Origin: Pseudomonas oryzae
GTDB lineage: Bacteria > Pseudomonadota > Gammaproteobacteria > Pseudomonadales > Pseudomonadaceae
Assembly (NCBI RefSeq): GCF_900104805.1
Contig: NZ_LT629751.1
Coordinates: 1,407,001 to 1,471,000, forward strand
Reading direction: 5' to 3'
Length of the DNA stretch: 64,000 nt
The notes under the pieces are model-generated. The model was not told the DNA's origin and did not search any database. It worked only from the letters and a program-made list of their open reading frames with translations. A program made the translations under genes and the position numbers. Shown here piece after piece: positions 8,715 through 15,678 of the stretch (positions within the stretch are counted from its first letter, which is position 1; each line of letters starts with the position of its first letter).

Positions 8715-9571
8715 GCTTCGAGCACGTCAGGCCAGATATGCGCAAGTATCTGTCTGCTGATATTGATACGCGCATCAGTGTCATGCACCAGGAGCTATGG
8801 GTTGACAACAATTCTAGCGAAGCTGTTTTTCGCATAATGAACAATATCGCGGATGTCCCAAATAGGATGAACGCCCCTGCGCTACTTGTGGTAGGGCCGG
8901 GCGGTTCTGGGAAGACTGCGATTATATCGAGGATCCCAAAGCGCGTAAAAAATAGCAACGGATTATTGATGATATCCATGGCTGAAACGCCCGAGATAAA
9001 AGTTAAAAAAAGCTTGAGGGTTGAGCTCGCGCTGGCCCTCGGCCTGCCTCTAAGTTCGAGCTCGAGATCGATATCCGGATCAGAAATACCCAACGAAATC
9101 AGAGAAGTTATTAAATTAAGAAAAATTTGGGGCGTGGTTGTCGACGAATTTCATGATGCGCTTTTGAGGCCCAAGCAGGAACAGCGTGTCAATATGTCGA
9201 TACTCAAGAAATTGCTAGGAGCAGAATATGGATTGAAGTTATTCTGCTTTGGCACAGTGAGTGCACGGAATGCGCTGCAGTCCAACGATGAATTTAAAAG
9301 AAGATTCCATGAGGTTACGCTTGGAGATTGGACTGAGGACGAGGCATTCCGGGCATTTCTGTTAGAGGTTGAGGAGTCGCTTCCTTTGCAAAAACCCTCA
9401 AATCTGTATTCTGAGGAGATGGTGAAATCCATTTTGTCCATTGCATATGGGCGAATGGACAAGACGCTTGAGTTAATTCGTAGCGCTGCGTGTTACGCAG
9501 TTAAACTAGGGGCTGAGCAGATTAACTTAGAAATGTTGCACCGTGCTGCTAAGAATCCTTGGGGCTACTAA
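8711..9571 (+). CDS. tniB: TniB/TnsC-like AAA+ transposition regulator
   Basis: ATP-dependent target-selection protein that bridges TniQ and the TniA transposase, 286 residues. Walker A is VVGPGGSGKTAIISRI (about residues 59-73) and Walker B is GVVVDEFHDAL (about 141-151); a sensor-like stretch follows (KLFCFGTVSARNALQ). Length and layout fit the TniB family rather than the longer TnsC of Tn7. The start overlaps the tniA stop in the sequence ATGA. Codon use is AT-rich like its neighbours, which suggests transfer of the whole operon from a lower-GC host. Confidence 0.9.
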   Translation: MSFEHVRPDMRKYLSADIDTRISVMHQELWVDNNSSEAVFRIMNNIADVPNRMNAPALLVVGPGGSGKTAIISRIPKRVKNSNGLLMISMAETPEIKVKKSLRVELALALGLPLSSSSRSISGSEIPNEIREVIKLRKIWGVVVDEFHDALLRPKQEQRVNMSILKKLLGAEYGLKLFCFGTVSARNALQSNDEFKRRFHEVTLGDWTEDEAFRAFLLEVEESLPLQKPSNLYSEEMVKSILSIAYGRMDKTLELIRSAACYAVKLGAEQINLEMLHRAAKNPWGY

Positions 9572-9587
9572 GGGCCTGGCCATTTCT

Positions 9588-10628
9588 ATGATTAAGTTTC
9601 GCGGACTTCCTAGGCCAGTTTACGATGAAACATTTACATCTTGGATCTCAAGATGCGGGAATGCTAAGCATTCTAGATTGCCCAGCCTTTTGGATGTGCG
9701 GGTAAGCGAAAGTATTAGTGGCGGCCGTTTTTCCCATGAGGATCCTGACTTTGATTTTGAGTCCGCATATGTCTTGTCTGCAGTCAGGTTGATTGGTGTA
9801 GATTTAGCCAGAATTAAATGTGGATTCTCGCCAAACACAAAATGGGTTCTCCCATGGCACCAGAGAAAGCATTACTGTCCTGATTGTCTGATTGAAGATA
9901 TCCGTGATGGAAGAAACCCATCTTGGAGAAAGTCATGGTGCTATGCATTCAGTAGTCACTGTCAATTCCATAAGAGGCAACTAGTAGAGTTTTCCGGCAA
10001 ATTATCTGTTGATAAGGCATGGGATGCCTTTGTGGAATATGTAAACTTTAATAACACATCTTCAGAGACAAGCTCTAAGTGGGCCTCAGTTGCGCCGACA
10101 AAGCTTCGCTACTTGCTGCATCTTAAATCTCTTCGTCTCGCTGGGGTTGGTCCGTCATCATGCTGTAAAAAAGATAATATCTTGAGCACTTTTGATTGCT
10201 TTAAGATTCTGACTCAGATATTTCTTCAAGCGCGCACTACTCGAACCCCGCCAGGGGCTGCTAGGCATCTTTTCTTTAGTGGTCGGCTTACAATTAATAG
10301 ATCAATTTTCGGTTATCCTGATGTGCTGGAGATTGGCGCATTAGAAACCAACGCTCACGAGCGCATGTGCGGAGTAATTTTGTCTGGATTTATATTATCA
10401 TTCTACAGCAAGAAAGATCTAGAGCTTGCTGGAGGTATATATTCATATACTGGATATCATTTCCCGGAAGACAAGTATCGCTTGGGATTTCTGGCTTTTG
10501 ATCTCGCCTCGCAGCAGGACTATTTGTATGTGAAGTCTTTGTTTGACAAAATTCCATCGTCGATTTTGAATGACATCAAGCGATTTATTGAGGGGATTGA
10601 TGCAGCGAACTTGCGAAGGTTCTGCTAG
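9588..10628 (+). CDS. tniQ: TniQ/TnsD-like target-selection protein
   Basis: Target-site adaptor of TniA/TniB systems. The start MIKFRGLPRPVYDETFTSWI lies 16 bp after the tniB stop; an upstream in-frame start at 9543 would overlap tniB and adds residues unlike the family. The N-terminal TniQ domain (ETFTSWISRC) and a zinc-finger-like stretch (HYCPDCLIEDIRDG, then SWCYAFSSHCQFHKRQL) are visible. The remaining 200 residues are not recognisable and probably set target choice. At about 346 residues it is shorter than TnsD of Tn7 and similar to TniQ of Tn5053. The target is unknown; insertion beside a tyrosine-recombinase gene may be a hint. Confidence 0.85.
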   Translation: MIKFRGLPRPVYDETFTSWISRCGNAKHSRLPSLLDVRVSESISGGRFSHEDPDFDFESAYVLSAVRLIGVDLARIKCGFSPNTKWVLPWHQRKHYCPDCLIEDIRDGRNPSWRKSWCYAFSSHCQFHKRQLVEFSGKLSVDKAWDAFVEYVNFNNTSSETSSKWASVAPTKLRYLLHLKSLRLAGVGPSSCCKKDNILSTFDCFKILTQIFLQARTTRTPPGAARHLFFSGRLTINRSIFGYPDVLEIGALETNAHERMCGVILSGFILSFYSKKDLELAGGIYSYTGYHFPEDKYRLGFLAFDLASQQDYLYVKSLFDKIPSSILNDIKRFIEGIDAANLRRFC

Positions 10629-10751
10629 ATACTATCTGATCTCCTAAATGCACCATGACTTCCCAGGACTGCACACTTAGAGAAATGGGCAGTTTGATTG
10701 GGGCGGAAGCAATGTTCATAAACTGATCACAATCTGTACGTGCAAGGAGTT

Positions 10752-10783
10752 TGCTGCGCGACGAGTTTACTCTTCACGCAGCA
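10752..10783. terminator. Possible hairpin between convergent tniQ and integrase 2
   Basis: TGCTGCG (10752-10758) pairs with CGCAGCA (10777-10783) across an 18-bp loop, in the 174-bp gap between the two convergent genes. No U-run follows on either strand, so a role as a bidirectional terminator is only suggested by position. Confidence 0.3.
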
Positions 10784-10802
10784 TTATTGCCTCTCACAGT
10801 CC

Positions 10803-12068
10803 TCATCTTTTAATAGGTAAATGTTTCGCCGAGTTGACACGTGGCTCGTCAGGAAAGTTGTAGTAAGTGCTCTGTGTAGTATTCATGCTGTTATGGCGCA
10901 AGTCAGCCTGTAGTTCCTTGACATCGCGATGTTGGGCATCGAATTTGGCCGATGTGTGGCGAAGCCAGTACAATGAAGCTGAGCGTAATTGGTCAACTTC
11001 GTCGTTGCTAAAACCCTCCTTGAGCATACGCGCCAATGAACGATTGAATACTTCCTGTAGTAGTCCTTGAATGGCGCGATCCGTGAGGCCGGAGCGGCCG
11101 GAGAGGGTGGTGAGCAAGGGATGCATCTCGTGGGGAGATGGTAGCGGCGGCAGGCCAAGATGACGGCGATAGCGAGTCAGATATGCTTCAACATACTCAT
11201 CGCGCACGCTGATTTCCGTTGGCTTGTTACACTTGTCGAGCACATGAAACCACCAATTCCCAGAGGCATCATTACGGAAATCCCCCATGGTTGGCTGCCA
11301 GTTATCATGCCCGGCCAGGTCAGACACCCGTAAGTACATGCAGAATATGGTCGCCAGAATAAATAGCGTTCGTTCATGCTTAGGATTTTCGTCAGCCATC
11401 TGTTCAGCAGTCTTTAGTACGTAGCTCCATTGCAGTGGGGTAAGCGATCGGCCGGCAACATCCACGAAGGGTGTTTGTTTATAGACTTCCTTCTGTTTTA
11501 TCTTGCGGAACGGATTAACGTCACAACTGCCCTTGTCTATAGCATTCTGGAAAAAGCTGCTGCACACGGCAAAAACTTGGGCCACTGAGGCTTTTGACAT
11601 CTGATAGGGTCGACTATTCCGATCGGTGAAACTGATTAGCGATCGTTCACGCTTTGGAACGTTAATAGTGAACGGGCGCCAGTCGATGTTGAATATATAT
11701 GCACCTTCCTTTCTGATGAAGCGTGTCATTTTAGTCGGACTGACCCAGTCCCGCGGTGGATTAAGGCAAAAATCCATGAACGACTCGGCGTCCTGGCGAC
11801 GCATCTTAAACAGCGGTTTACGGGCGATTAGCAATGTCCACAGAAGCATCCGCTCAACTTGAGTGCGGTACGAGTTGAAGGTTGCTCCGTTGTTGGCGTA
11901 AAGTTTTAGGAAACTACGCACTGCCAAATATCCATCTACAGCTTTAAGATCGGCGGGGAAAGCTAGCACGTAATCGCGCACCAGCTTATGCTCTTTTACG
12001 AGCTCCTGGAAGTCCAGTTGTAGGAATTGCTTGTAAGTATTGAAAAGAGGGAGTGGATTATCTTTCAT
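10803..12068 (-). CDS. Tyrosine site-specific recombinase (integrase 2), paralogue of integrase 1
   Basis: Phage-integrase-family recombinase, 421 residues, alignable with integrase 1 over its whole length (MKDNPLPLFNTYKQFLQLDF against MSTVPFPLFETYSRFLELNF). The catalytic Arg (YLRVSDLAG), Lys (LDKCNKPTE) and the C-terminal LRHN...TTQSTYY nucleophile are present. One oddity: the His of the HxxR motif is Tyr (SLYWLRHTSA; integrase 1 has SLHWLRHTSA). DNA is less GC-rich than integrase 1 and closer to the tni operon, so it probably arrived with or near the transposon. It is convergent with tniQ and in the same orientation as integrase 1. It may resolve cointegrates in place of a serine resolvase; this is inference. 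Confidence 0.82.
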   Translation of the reverse strand: MKDNPLPLFNTYKQFLQLDFQELVKEHKLVRDYVLAFPADLKAVDGYLAVRSFLKLYANNGATFNSYRTQVERMLLWTLLIARKPLFKMRRQDAESFMDFCLNPPRDWVSPTKMTRFIRKEGAYIFNIDWRPFTINVPKRERSLISFTDRNSRPYQMSKASVAQVFAVCSSFFQNAIDKGSCDVNPFRKIKQKEVYKQTPFVDVAGRSLTPLQWSYVLKTAEQMADENPKHERTLFILATIFCMYLRVSDLAGHDNWQPTMGDFRNDASGNWWFHVLDKCNKPTEISVRDEYVEAYLTRYRRHLGLPPLPSPHEMHPLLTTLSGRSGLTDRAIQGLLQEVFNRSLARMLKEGFSNDEVDQLRSASLYWLRHTSAKFDAQHRDVKELQADLRHNSMNTTQSTYYNFPDEPRVNSAKHLPIKR

Positions 12069-12199
12069 CTGGTGGCTCCCGAACAGTTGCCAGTGTTTCC
12101 CAATGGACTCAGTTCAATTTAACGGAACTTGACCACTATCTAGTTACCTATTAACACTACACATAGTAGATCAATTATAGGGCAGTGCTCTTCGAGGCT

Positions 12200-12430
12200 C
12201 TAATTGGAGCGGCGATAGACTACCGATGGCGGCGATTTCGACTCGCGACTCAGCTCCTGAAAAGCGGCCAGGCAGTCGTCAACTGCCTCGCGGAATGCGG
12301 CCTGCAGTTCATTCGACGTCTCGCCTTCGTAGCTGATCAGCGTGTGAATGAAGAGCATTTTGCCAAGCAGGCAGCTGTCCTCGGTGCTGACTTCGATAGA
12401 GCCGTAATACCCCCTGTATTGCAGAACATC
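12200..12430 (-). pseudogene. hicB: HicB-family antitoxin remnant without a start codon
   Basis: The minus-strand frame reads DVLQYRGYYGSIEVSTEDSC, continues through GKMLFIHTLISYEGETSNEL and LQAAFREAVDDCLAAFQEL, and stops at 12200-12202. This is the standard HicB partially RNase-H-like domain. Where the family start Met is expected, the codon reads GTA, and no other start or ribosome site lies in frame upstream. No HicA mRNA-interferase gene is found next to it. Upstream sequence passes directly into the repeat array. Its first codons (CTGCAATACAGGG) happen to match the repeat core on the opposite strand. A positive-strand frame over the same bases is antisense noise. Confidence 0.7.
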
Positions 12431-12447
12431 GCTTACGGAGTCCCTTG

Positions 12448-12593
12448 GGCGTTCGGGGCGTTACTGGATCGCTCCTGCAATATAGGGTTTCGTTGCACGG
12501 CAGACTGATGGTGGCTTGCCGGCACTGTCGATATGGGGTTTCGCTACACACTCGTGGCGTGAGCAACCTCCGGCTCCCCTCTGTAATATGTGG
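12448..12593 (+). repeat. 146-bp direct repeat, copy 1
   Basis: The 146 bp starting GGCGTTCGG and ending ATATGTGG recur at 34311-34456 in the same orientation, same length and without gaps. I count about 12 mismatches, nearly all transitions. Sequence outside the boundaries is unrelated at the two sites. The copies enclose a 22-kb accessory segment (SOS remnants, helicase module, GTPase cluster, styrene operon). The copy contains the first two full units of the array described next. Confidence 0.85.
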
Positions 12594-12960
12594 TTCTGCT
12601 GCACGTCAGAGTGCCTCGCCGGTGATACAGGGTTTCCGCATGTTCACGGCCTAGGGTCATGCCGCCTATCCGGCAATTTGAGGTTTCGTTGCATGGTTCG
12701 TCATTTAGCCGTCGGGTCGTTCTGATCCAGCGGCGGCGCGATCATGCCTCCATATTGTCGAGCCCAAGCCCCCTCTCCCTGGCGGCGAACGGTGCAGCAC
12801 TCCAATATATTGGCGGGCGCTGGCGACCTTTGGTCTGCCGGCGGCGTTCTGCGGCGGCGAACTCTATATGCGACGCGGCTTCCGGCAGCCTTCTGCGGTG
12901 GTCAGCTCCATATTGTCAAGCACAGGCGCCTTCATCGGCTTCGTTGCACGACCCGGCCGG
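12448..12960 (+). repeat. Array of degenerate units spaced about 50 bp
   Basis: The first half holds five units with the core ATAYRGGGTTTCGYTGCAC; the GGTTTCG-type element starts at 12486, 12537, 12592, 12631 and 12682 (spacings 51, 55, 39, 51), each followed by a CCGGC-like box. The second half holds four units with CTCCATATTGTC-like cores starting near 12748, 12800, 12862 and 12906, each preceded by GCGGCGGCGAA-like sequence. Both subfamilies share an ATAT core in GC-rich DNA. No credible gene lies here. The cores resemble degenerate Pseudomonas REP-type GGGTTTCGC motifs. Unit divergence rules out a CRISPR. Confidence 0.55.
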
Positions 12961-13114
12961 ACAAGTAGCTGGAAAGGGTGCCTCAGTTACTAAGTCAGGC
13001 CTCGCAGGCCGACACCAATGAGGTCGTGCCTGGGCCAGGCTCCAGCGGGTGACCAAGCCTGTGGTTGCCCGCACTGGTTATACTCGTGGGCCACCCTTCA
13101 ACCTGGACCGAAGC

Positions 13115-13387
13115 ATGAACAAATCCGAACTGATCGCCGCCATCGCTGCATCCGCTGACCTCCCGAAGACCACGGCGACCGCTGCCCTGGATGCTTTCAC
13201 GGCCGCCATCACCAACGCCCTCCAGCAGGGGGAGAACGTCACACTGGTTGGCTTCGGCACCTTCGAGGTGAAGCAGCGTGCCGCGCGTGAGGGCCGCAAC
13301 CCGCAGACCGGCGCCGCCCTTCAGATCGCTGCGGCCAAGCTGCCGGGCTTCAAGCCAGGCAAAAGCCTGAAAGACGCCCTCAACTGA
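13115..13387 (+). CDS. HU-family histone-like DNA-binding protein
   Basis: Nucleoid-associated DNA-bending protein, 90 residues. The start [20 protein letters not shown] fits the family; in-frame codons further upstream do not. The signature DNA-binding beta arm is present ([21 protein letters not shown]), followed by the canonical C-terminus [16 protein letters not shown]. It is distinct enough from a housekeeping HupB to be an accessory copy, as often carried by integrative elements and plasmids. It is followed after 56 bp by the NUDIX gene in the same direction, and preceded by the repeat array, whose AT cores it might bind (speculation). Confidence 0.88.
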   Translation: MNKSELIAAIAASADLPKTTATAALDAFTAAITNALQQGENVTLVGFGTFEVKQRAAREGRNPQTGAALQIAAAKLPGFKPGKSLKDALN

Positions 13388-13443
13388 TCGAAGCGGGGCG
13401 CCCTGTTTCTTCTTGCTCATGTCGATCCAGGAGGGAGCGACCC

Positions 13444-14133
13444 ATGCCGATCTTTCATCCCCAGCCCGATGACGAGGGCAAGCCTGTAGCCATCAAGTAT
13501 CCGAGCACGCCGACGGGGATCGAGGCCTGGGCTGCCCCAGCCGCTATCGCCACGGTTGTGCCCGATGGCCCGGTGCCGACCGAGTTGAACGGCGTTGCCC
13601 TGACTCCCTGGGCGAACTACCCGCGCACCGATGAGGGTTGGGCTTACCTGGATGGGATCAATGAAGACCTCGACGAGCCGCCGATGGAGGCCTCCGGCAA
13701 GAAGCCGGCCGCCGGCGCCGTCATCCTGGAACCCGATGGGCGCGTCTGGGTGGTGCATCCGACCAACCAGTTCGGGGGCTACCAGGCCACCTTCCCGAAG
13801 GGCCGCGTCTATGCAGGCCTGAGCCTGCAAGGCGCGGAGCTCCGCGAGTGCTGGGAGGAAACCGGTCTCCAGGTGCGCATCACCGGATGGCTGGGAGACT
13901 TCGAGCGCACGACCACCCGCTCCCGGCTCTACCTGGCCAAACGTGTGGGCGGCACCCCTGCGGCGATGGGTTGGGAAAGCCAGGCCGTCAGTCTGGTGCC
14001 GCTGTCGAAGCTGGGTGCGATGTTGAATGGGGCGGCCGATAAGCCTGTGCTCGAGCGGCTGATGCAGGTCGTGGCCACGCGGCCGAAGCTCTGCCCGGAA
14101 GATGGCGAGGTGATCCGGCACAGCGGCAAGTGA
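13444..14133 (+). CDS. NUDIX hydrolase
   Basis: Hydrolase of nucleoside diphosphates linked to another moiety, 229 residues. The Nudix box is GRVYAGLSLQGAELRECWEE followed by TGL, matching G-x5-E-x7-REUxEExGU except that the first Glu is Leu; the metal-binding REUxEE part is intact. About 90 residues precede the domain (LTPWANYPRTDEGWAYLDGI), a feature of a NUDIX group often found on mobile elements. A good ribosome site (AGGAGG-like, 13427-13434) sets the start. It follows the HU gene and lies near the SOS cluster, which suggests a nucleotide-pool cleaning role; the substrate is unknown. Confidence 0.8.
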   Translation: MPIFHPQPDDEGKPVAIKYPSTPTGIEAWAAPAAIATVVPDGPVPTELNGVALTPWANYPRTDEGWAYLDGINEDLDEPPMEASGKKPAAGAVILEPDGRVWVVHPTNQFGGYQATFPKGRVYAGLSLQGAELRECWEETGLQVRITGWLGDFERTTTRSRLYLAKRVGGTPAAMGWESQAVSLVPLSKLGAMLNGAADKPVLERLMQVVATRPKLCPEDGEVIRHSGK

Positions 14134-14324
14134 GGATCTGGATGTGTTCGGCGTTGCGGTTGCCGCCGTGCGACGGTTTGGTATCAGAGAGAAGGCCTTT
14201 ATCCCTGCCCGAAACGCGCGTCTGGAATCCGCCTCATGCGTCCAGCCCTTCCATTATTCAGCCAGAATAATTTCTGAAATCCCTTGGCCATCGGCATTGT
14301 TTCATCGCTGAACGCATCAGCAAC

Positions 14325-14747
14325 CTAACGCATCACTACGGGCCACCGCCCGTGTATCGACTCGCATCCAAGCGGCGGCAATGAGGTCACCACGTAGATT
14401 CGTCGCTCATCACCGGCGGCCACCAGCAGCCCCTCGATGGCCTGGCCTTCCTCTAGGTCGAACCAGTGCGAAACTCCTGCCGGGTCCTTCTCCATGAACC
14501 GCTCTGCGGCGATCCGCACGTCCTGCGGGTGGAAGCGTGCCCACTTGCCCGCGCTGATCGAGTCCACCCGCGCCCATCCGGTGGCCGGCAGGTGGCCCTC
14601 CTGCTCCTTGCGCCGTCCTCAGGGCTGCCACTCCACAGAACCGTCAGCCTGCAGCACTGGCAGAGTGGCTTTCGGGTTGGGGAAGTAGACCTTCACCGGC
14701 TTGCCGCTCTCCGTATAGCGGCCTGCTACCTCGACACCTCCGCACAT
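14325..14747 (-). pseudogene. SRAP-like SOS-associated protein gene with an internal stop codon
   Basis: The minus-strand frame begins MCGGVEVAGRYTESGKPVKV behind GGAGGT, and would continue through VEWQP-(stop)-GRRKEQEGHL to the end at PPLGCESIHGRWPVVMR. The break is a single TGA at 14619-14621, where TGG (Trp) restores an uninterrupted frame of about 140 residues. Cys at position 2 after Met is the catalytic residue of SRAP/HMCES proteins that crosslink to abasic sites, and such genes commonly neighbour umuDC. The assignment to SRAP rests on the MCGG start, size and context. It shares a LexA box with the divergent umuD. The single nonsense change suggests recent inactivation. Confidence 0.65.
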
Positions 14748-14796
14748 TTTGCACCTCCCATCGCAGCCTGGTTGCCGCATTGGCGGCACTGAAATA

Positions 14797-14812
14797 CTGC
14801 ATATAAACACAG
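14797..14812 (+). promoter_or_regulatory. LexA (SOS) box between the SRAP-like gene and umuD
   Basis: CTGCATATAAACACAG matches CTG-N10-CAG with an AT-rich core, the LexA operator of gammaproteobacteria (CTGTATATATATACAG consensus). It lies 18 bp before the umuD start and about 50 bp before the divergent SRAP-like start, so it could control both. Confidence 0.8.
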
Positions 14813-14830
14813 CACTTAGAGCCTGCAATC

Positions 14831-15254
14831 ATGAGTCTGACACTGCTTGGCCCGCTCCGCGCGTCCGTTCAGCAGGTGCCCCTGTTCTCGAATCCGGTCG
14901 CCGCCGGCTTCCCTTCGCCGGCCGAGGACCACATCGAAGCCACGCTGTCCCTGGACGAGCTGTGCATCCGCCACCCGGCCGCGACCTACCTGCTCCGCGC
15001 CGCCGGCGACAGCATGCAGGGCGCCGGGATCTTCGACGGCGACATGCTGGTGGTGGACCGCTCCATCGAACCGCGCCGGCATGATTGTGGTGGCCACCGT
15101 CCGCGGCGACTTCACCTGCAAGCGCTTGGAACGCGATGGCGATGACCCTGTCCTGCGCGCAGAGAACCCGCGCTACCCAGACATCCGTCTCGCCGCCAGC
15201 GAGGAGCTGGAGGTGTTCGGGGTGGTAGTGGCTGCGGTGAGGCGGTTTCTGTAG
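14831..15254 (+). pseudogene. umuD: umuD-like gene with a 2-bp deletion
   Basis: LexA/UmuD-type self-cleaving protein, the partner of DNA polymerase V. The first frame gives MSLTLLGPLRASVQQVPLFS, the Ala-Gly cleavage region (VAAGFPSPAEDHIE) and the Ser nucleophile in AAGDSMQGAGI, up to VVDRSIEPR. At about 15076-15079 the frame is lost. Adding two bases (CGC C..GGC ATG, presumably a lost His codon remainder) resumes GMIVVATVRGDFTCKRLERD, with the catalytic Lys, to the end at 15254. As read, the product would lack the Lys of the Ser-Lys dyad and be inactive. It stands behind a LexA box and ahead of a broken umuC. Confidence 0.85.
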
Positions 15255-15274
15255 GCGCCTCACCGTCAGAATGC

Positions 15275-15610
15275 TCAGCTACTCACGGTGAAATCCAGAT
15301 GAACGACGTCATATGGAAAAACCACCCCCTCTTCTCGGCGCTCTAGGATGCCGGCATTCAGCAGTGCATGGACATCGCCATGAACGGTCTTCAGATCCTT
15401 TCTGACCAAGCGCGAAATCGCACGCAGCGACATGGCTTCCTGCCCGGCTAGTGCGCGGAGCAGCTCCCAGCGGCGCGGCGACAGCACCTTCCAGAGAAGC
15501 TCCACGGAGGCGAACGAAATGAAGTCGCCCAGGTTCTCGCCGTGCAACGCTGCGCTCATCCGCGCCTTGGCATCGTCGACGTGAGACACCCCAATCTTTA
15601 CTGTTCTCAT
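15275..15610 (-). CDS. Winged-helix protein, orphan TumA/HVO_A0114-type antitoxin-like
   Basis: Small HTH protein of about 111 residues. The start [18 protein letters not shown] is preceded by GAGG at the right distance; another ATG lies 12 bp upstream. The core [20 protein letters not shown] and [20 protein letters not shown] is a MarR/ArsR-like winged helix known from the HVO_A0114 family, which usually follows a DUF6516 (TumE) toxin gene. No toxin gene is left upstream; the minus-strand end [11 protein letters not shown]-stop just ahead could be its last codons. The gene sits antisense between umuD and umuC, which are normally adjacent, so it was probably inserted there. Function inferred from family only. 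Confidence 0.65.
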   Translation of the reverse strand: MRTVKIGVSHVDDAKARMSAALHGENLGDFISFASVELLWKVLSPRRWELLRALAGQEAMSLRAISRLVRKDLKTVHGDVHALLNAGILERREEGVVFPYDVVHLDFTVSS

Positions 15611-15644
15611 CGTTACCCTCATCGCTCAACTCTTGGCAGTCATG

Positions 15645-15660
15645 TTGGCAAATTTGCCAA
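15645..15660. promoter_or_regulatory. Perfect 16-bp palindrome ahead of the antitoxin-like gene and umuC
   Basis: TTGGCAAATTTGCCAA is its own reverse complement. It lies 35 bp before the start of the minus-strand winged-helix gene and 19 bp before the umuC start. A dimeric HTH regulator binding its own promoter would use such a site, so the orphan antitoxin-like protein is the prime candidate; by position it could also affect umuC. Confidence 0.55.
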
Positions 15661-15678
15661 CCACATGGGGTGTTGGTT

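Larger units (their letters stand above)
6891..12068. mobile_element. TniABQ transposition module with a tyrosine recombinase; ends not defined
   Basis: AT-rich block (visibly lower GC than the flanks) holding tniA, tniB and tniQ in one direction and a tyrosine recombinase convergent to them. Tn5053/Tn402-type elements carry tniABQ with a serine resolvase tniR; here the only recombinase genes nearby are of the tyrosine type. I looked for TGT...ACA terminal inverted repeats on both sides and found no convincing pair, so the coordinates cover only the genes. The true left end should lie between 6592 and 6890 and the right end beyond 10628, perhaps beyond 12068. Confidence 0.6.

Noticed and set aside
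6709-12180. Defined terminal inverted repeats of the tni element
   Set aside because: Several TGT-starting stretches were compared on both sides (for example 6722 and the complement near 10786) but none matched over more than a few bases, so no ends are claimed.
12185-12508. 107-codon plus-strand frame near the repeat array
   Set aside because: It is antisense to the HicB remnant and then runs into repeat sequence; no ribosome site.
12448-12960. CRISPR array
   Set aside because: Units are degenerate, their spacing varies from about 39 to 62 bp, the intervening sequence is itself similar between units, and no cas gene is in the window.
12448-12960. Integron attC array next to the tyrosine recombinase
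   Set aside because: No GTTRRRY/RYYYAAC core pairs, units too short to hold cassettes, and the neighbouring recombinases lack the integron-integrase extra helix as far as I can see.
13444-14133. Calling the NUDIX protein MutT (8-oxo-dGTPase)
   Set aside because: The Nudix box lacks its first Glu, the protein is much longer than MutT, and nothing in the sequence shows the substrate.
14619-14621. Selenocysteine or programmed read-through at the in-frame TGA of the SRAP-like gene
   Set aside because: The position corresponds to a Trp context (TGG to TGA), no following selenocysteine-insertion hairpin is apparent, and the neighbouring SOS genes are broken too.
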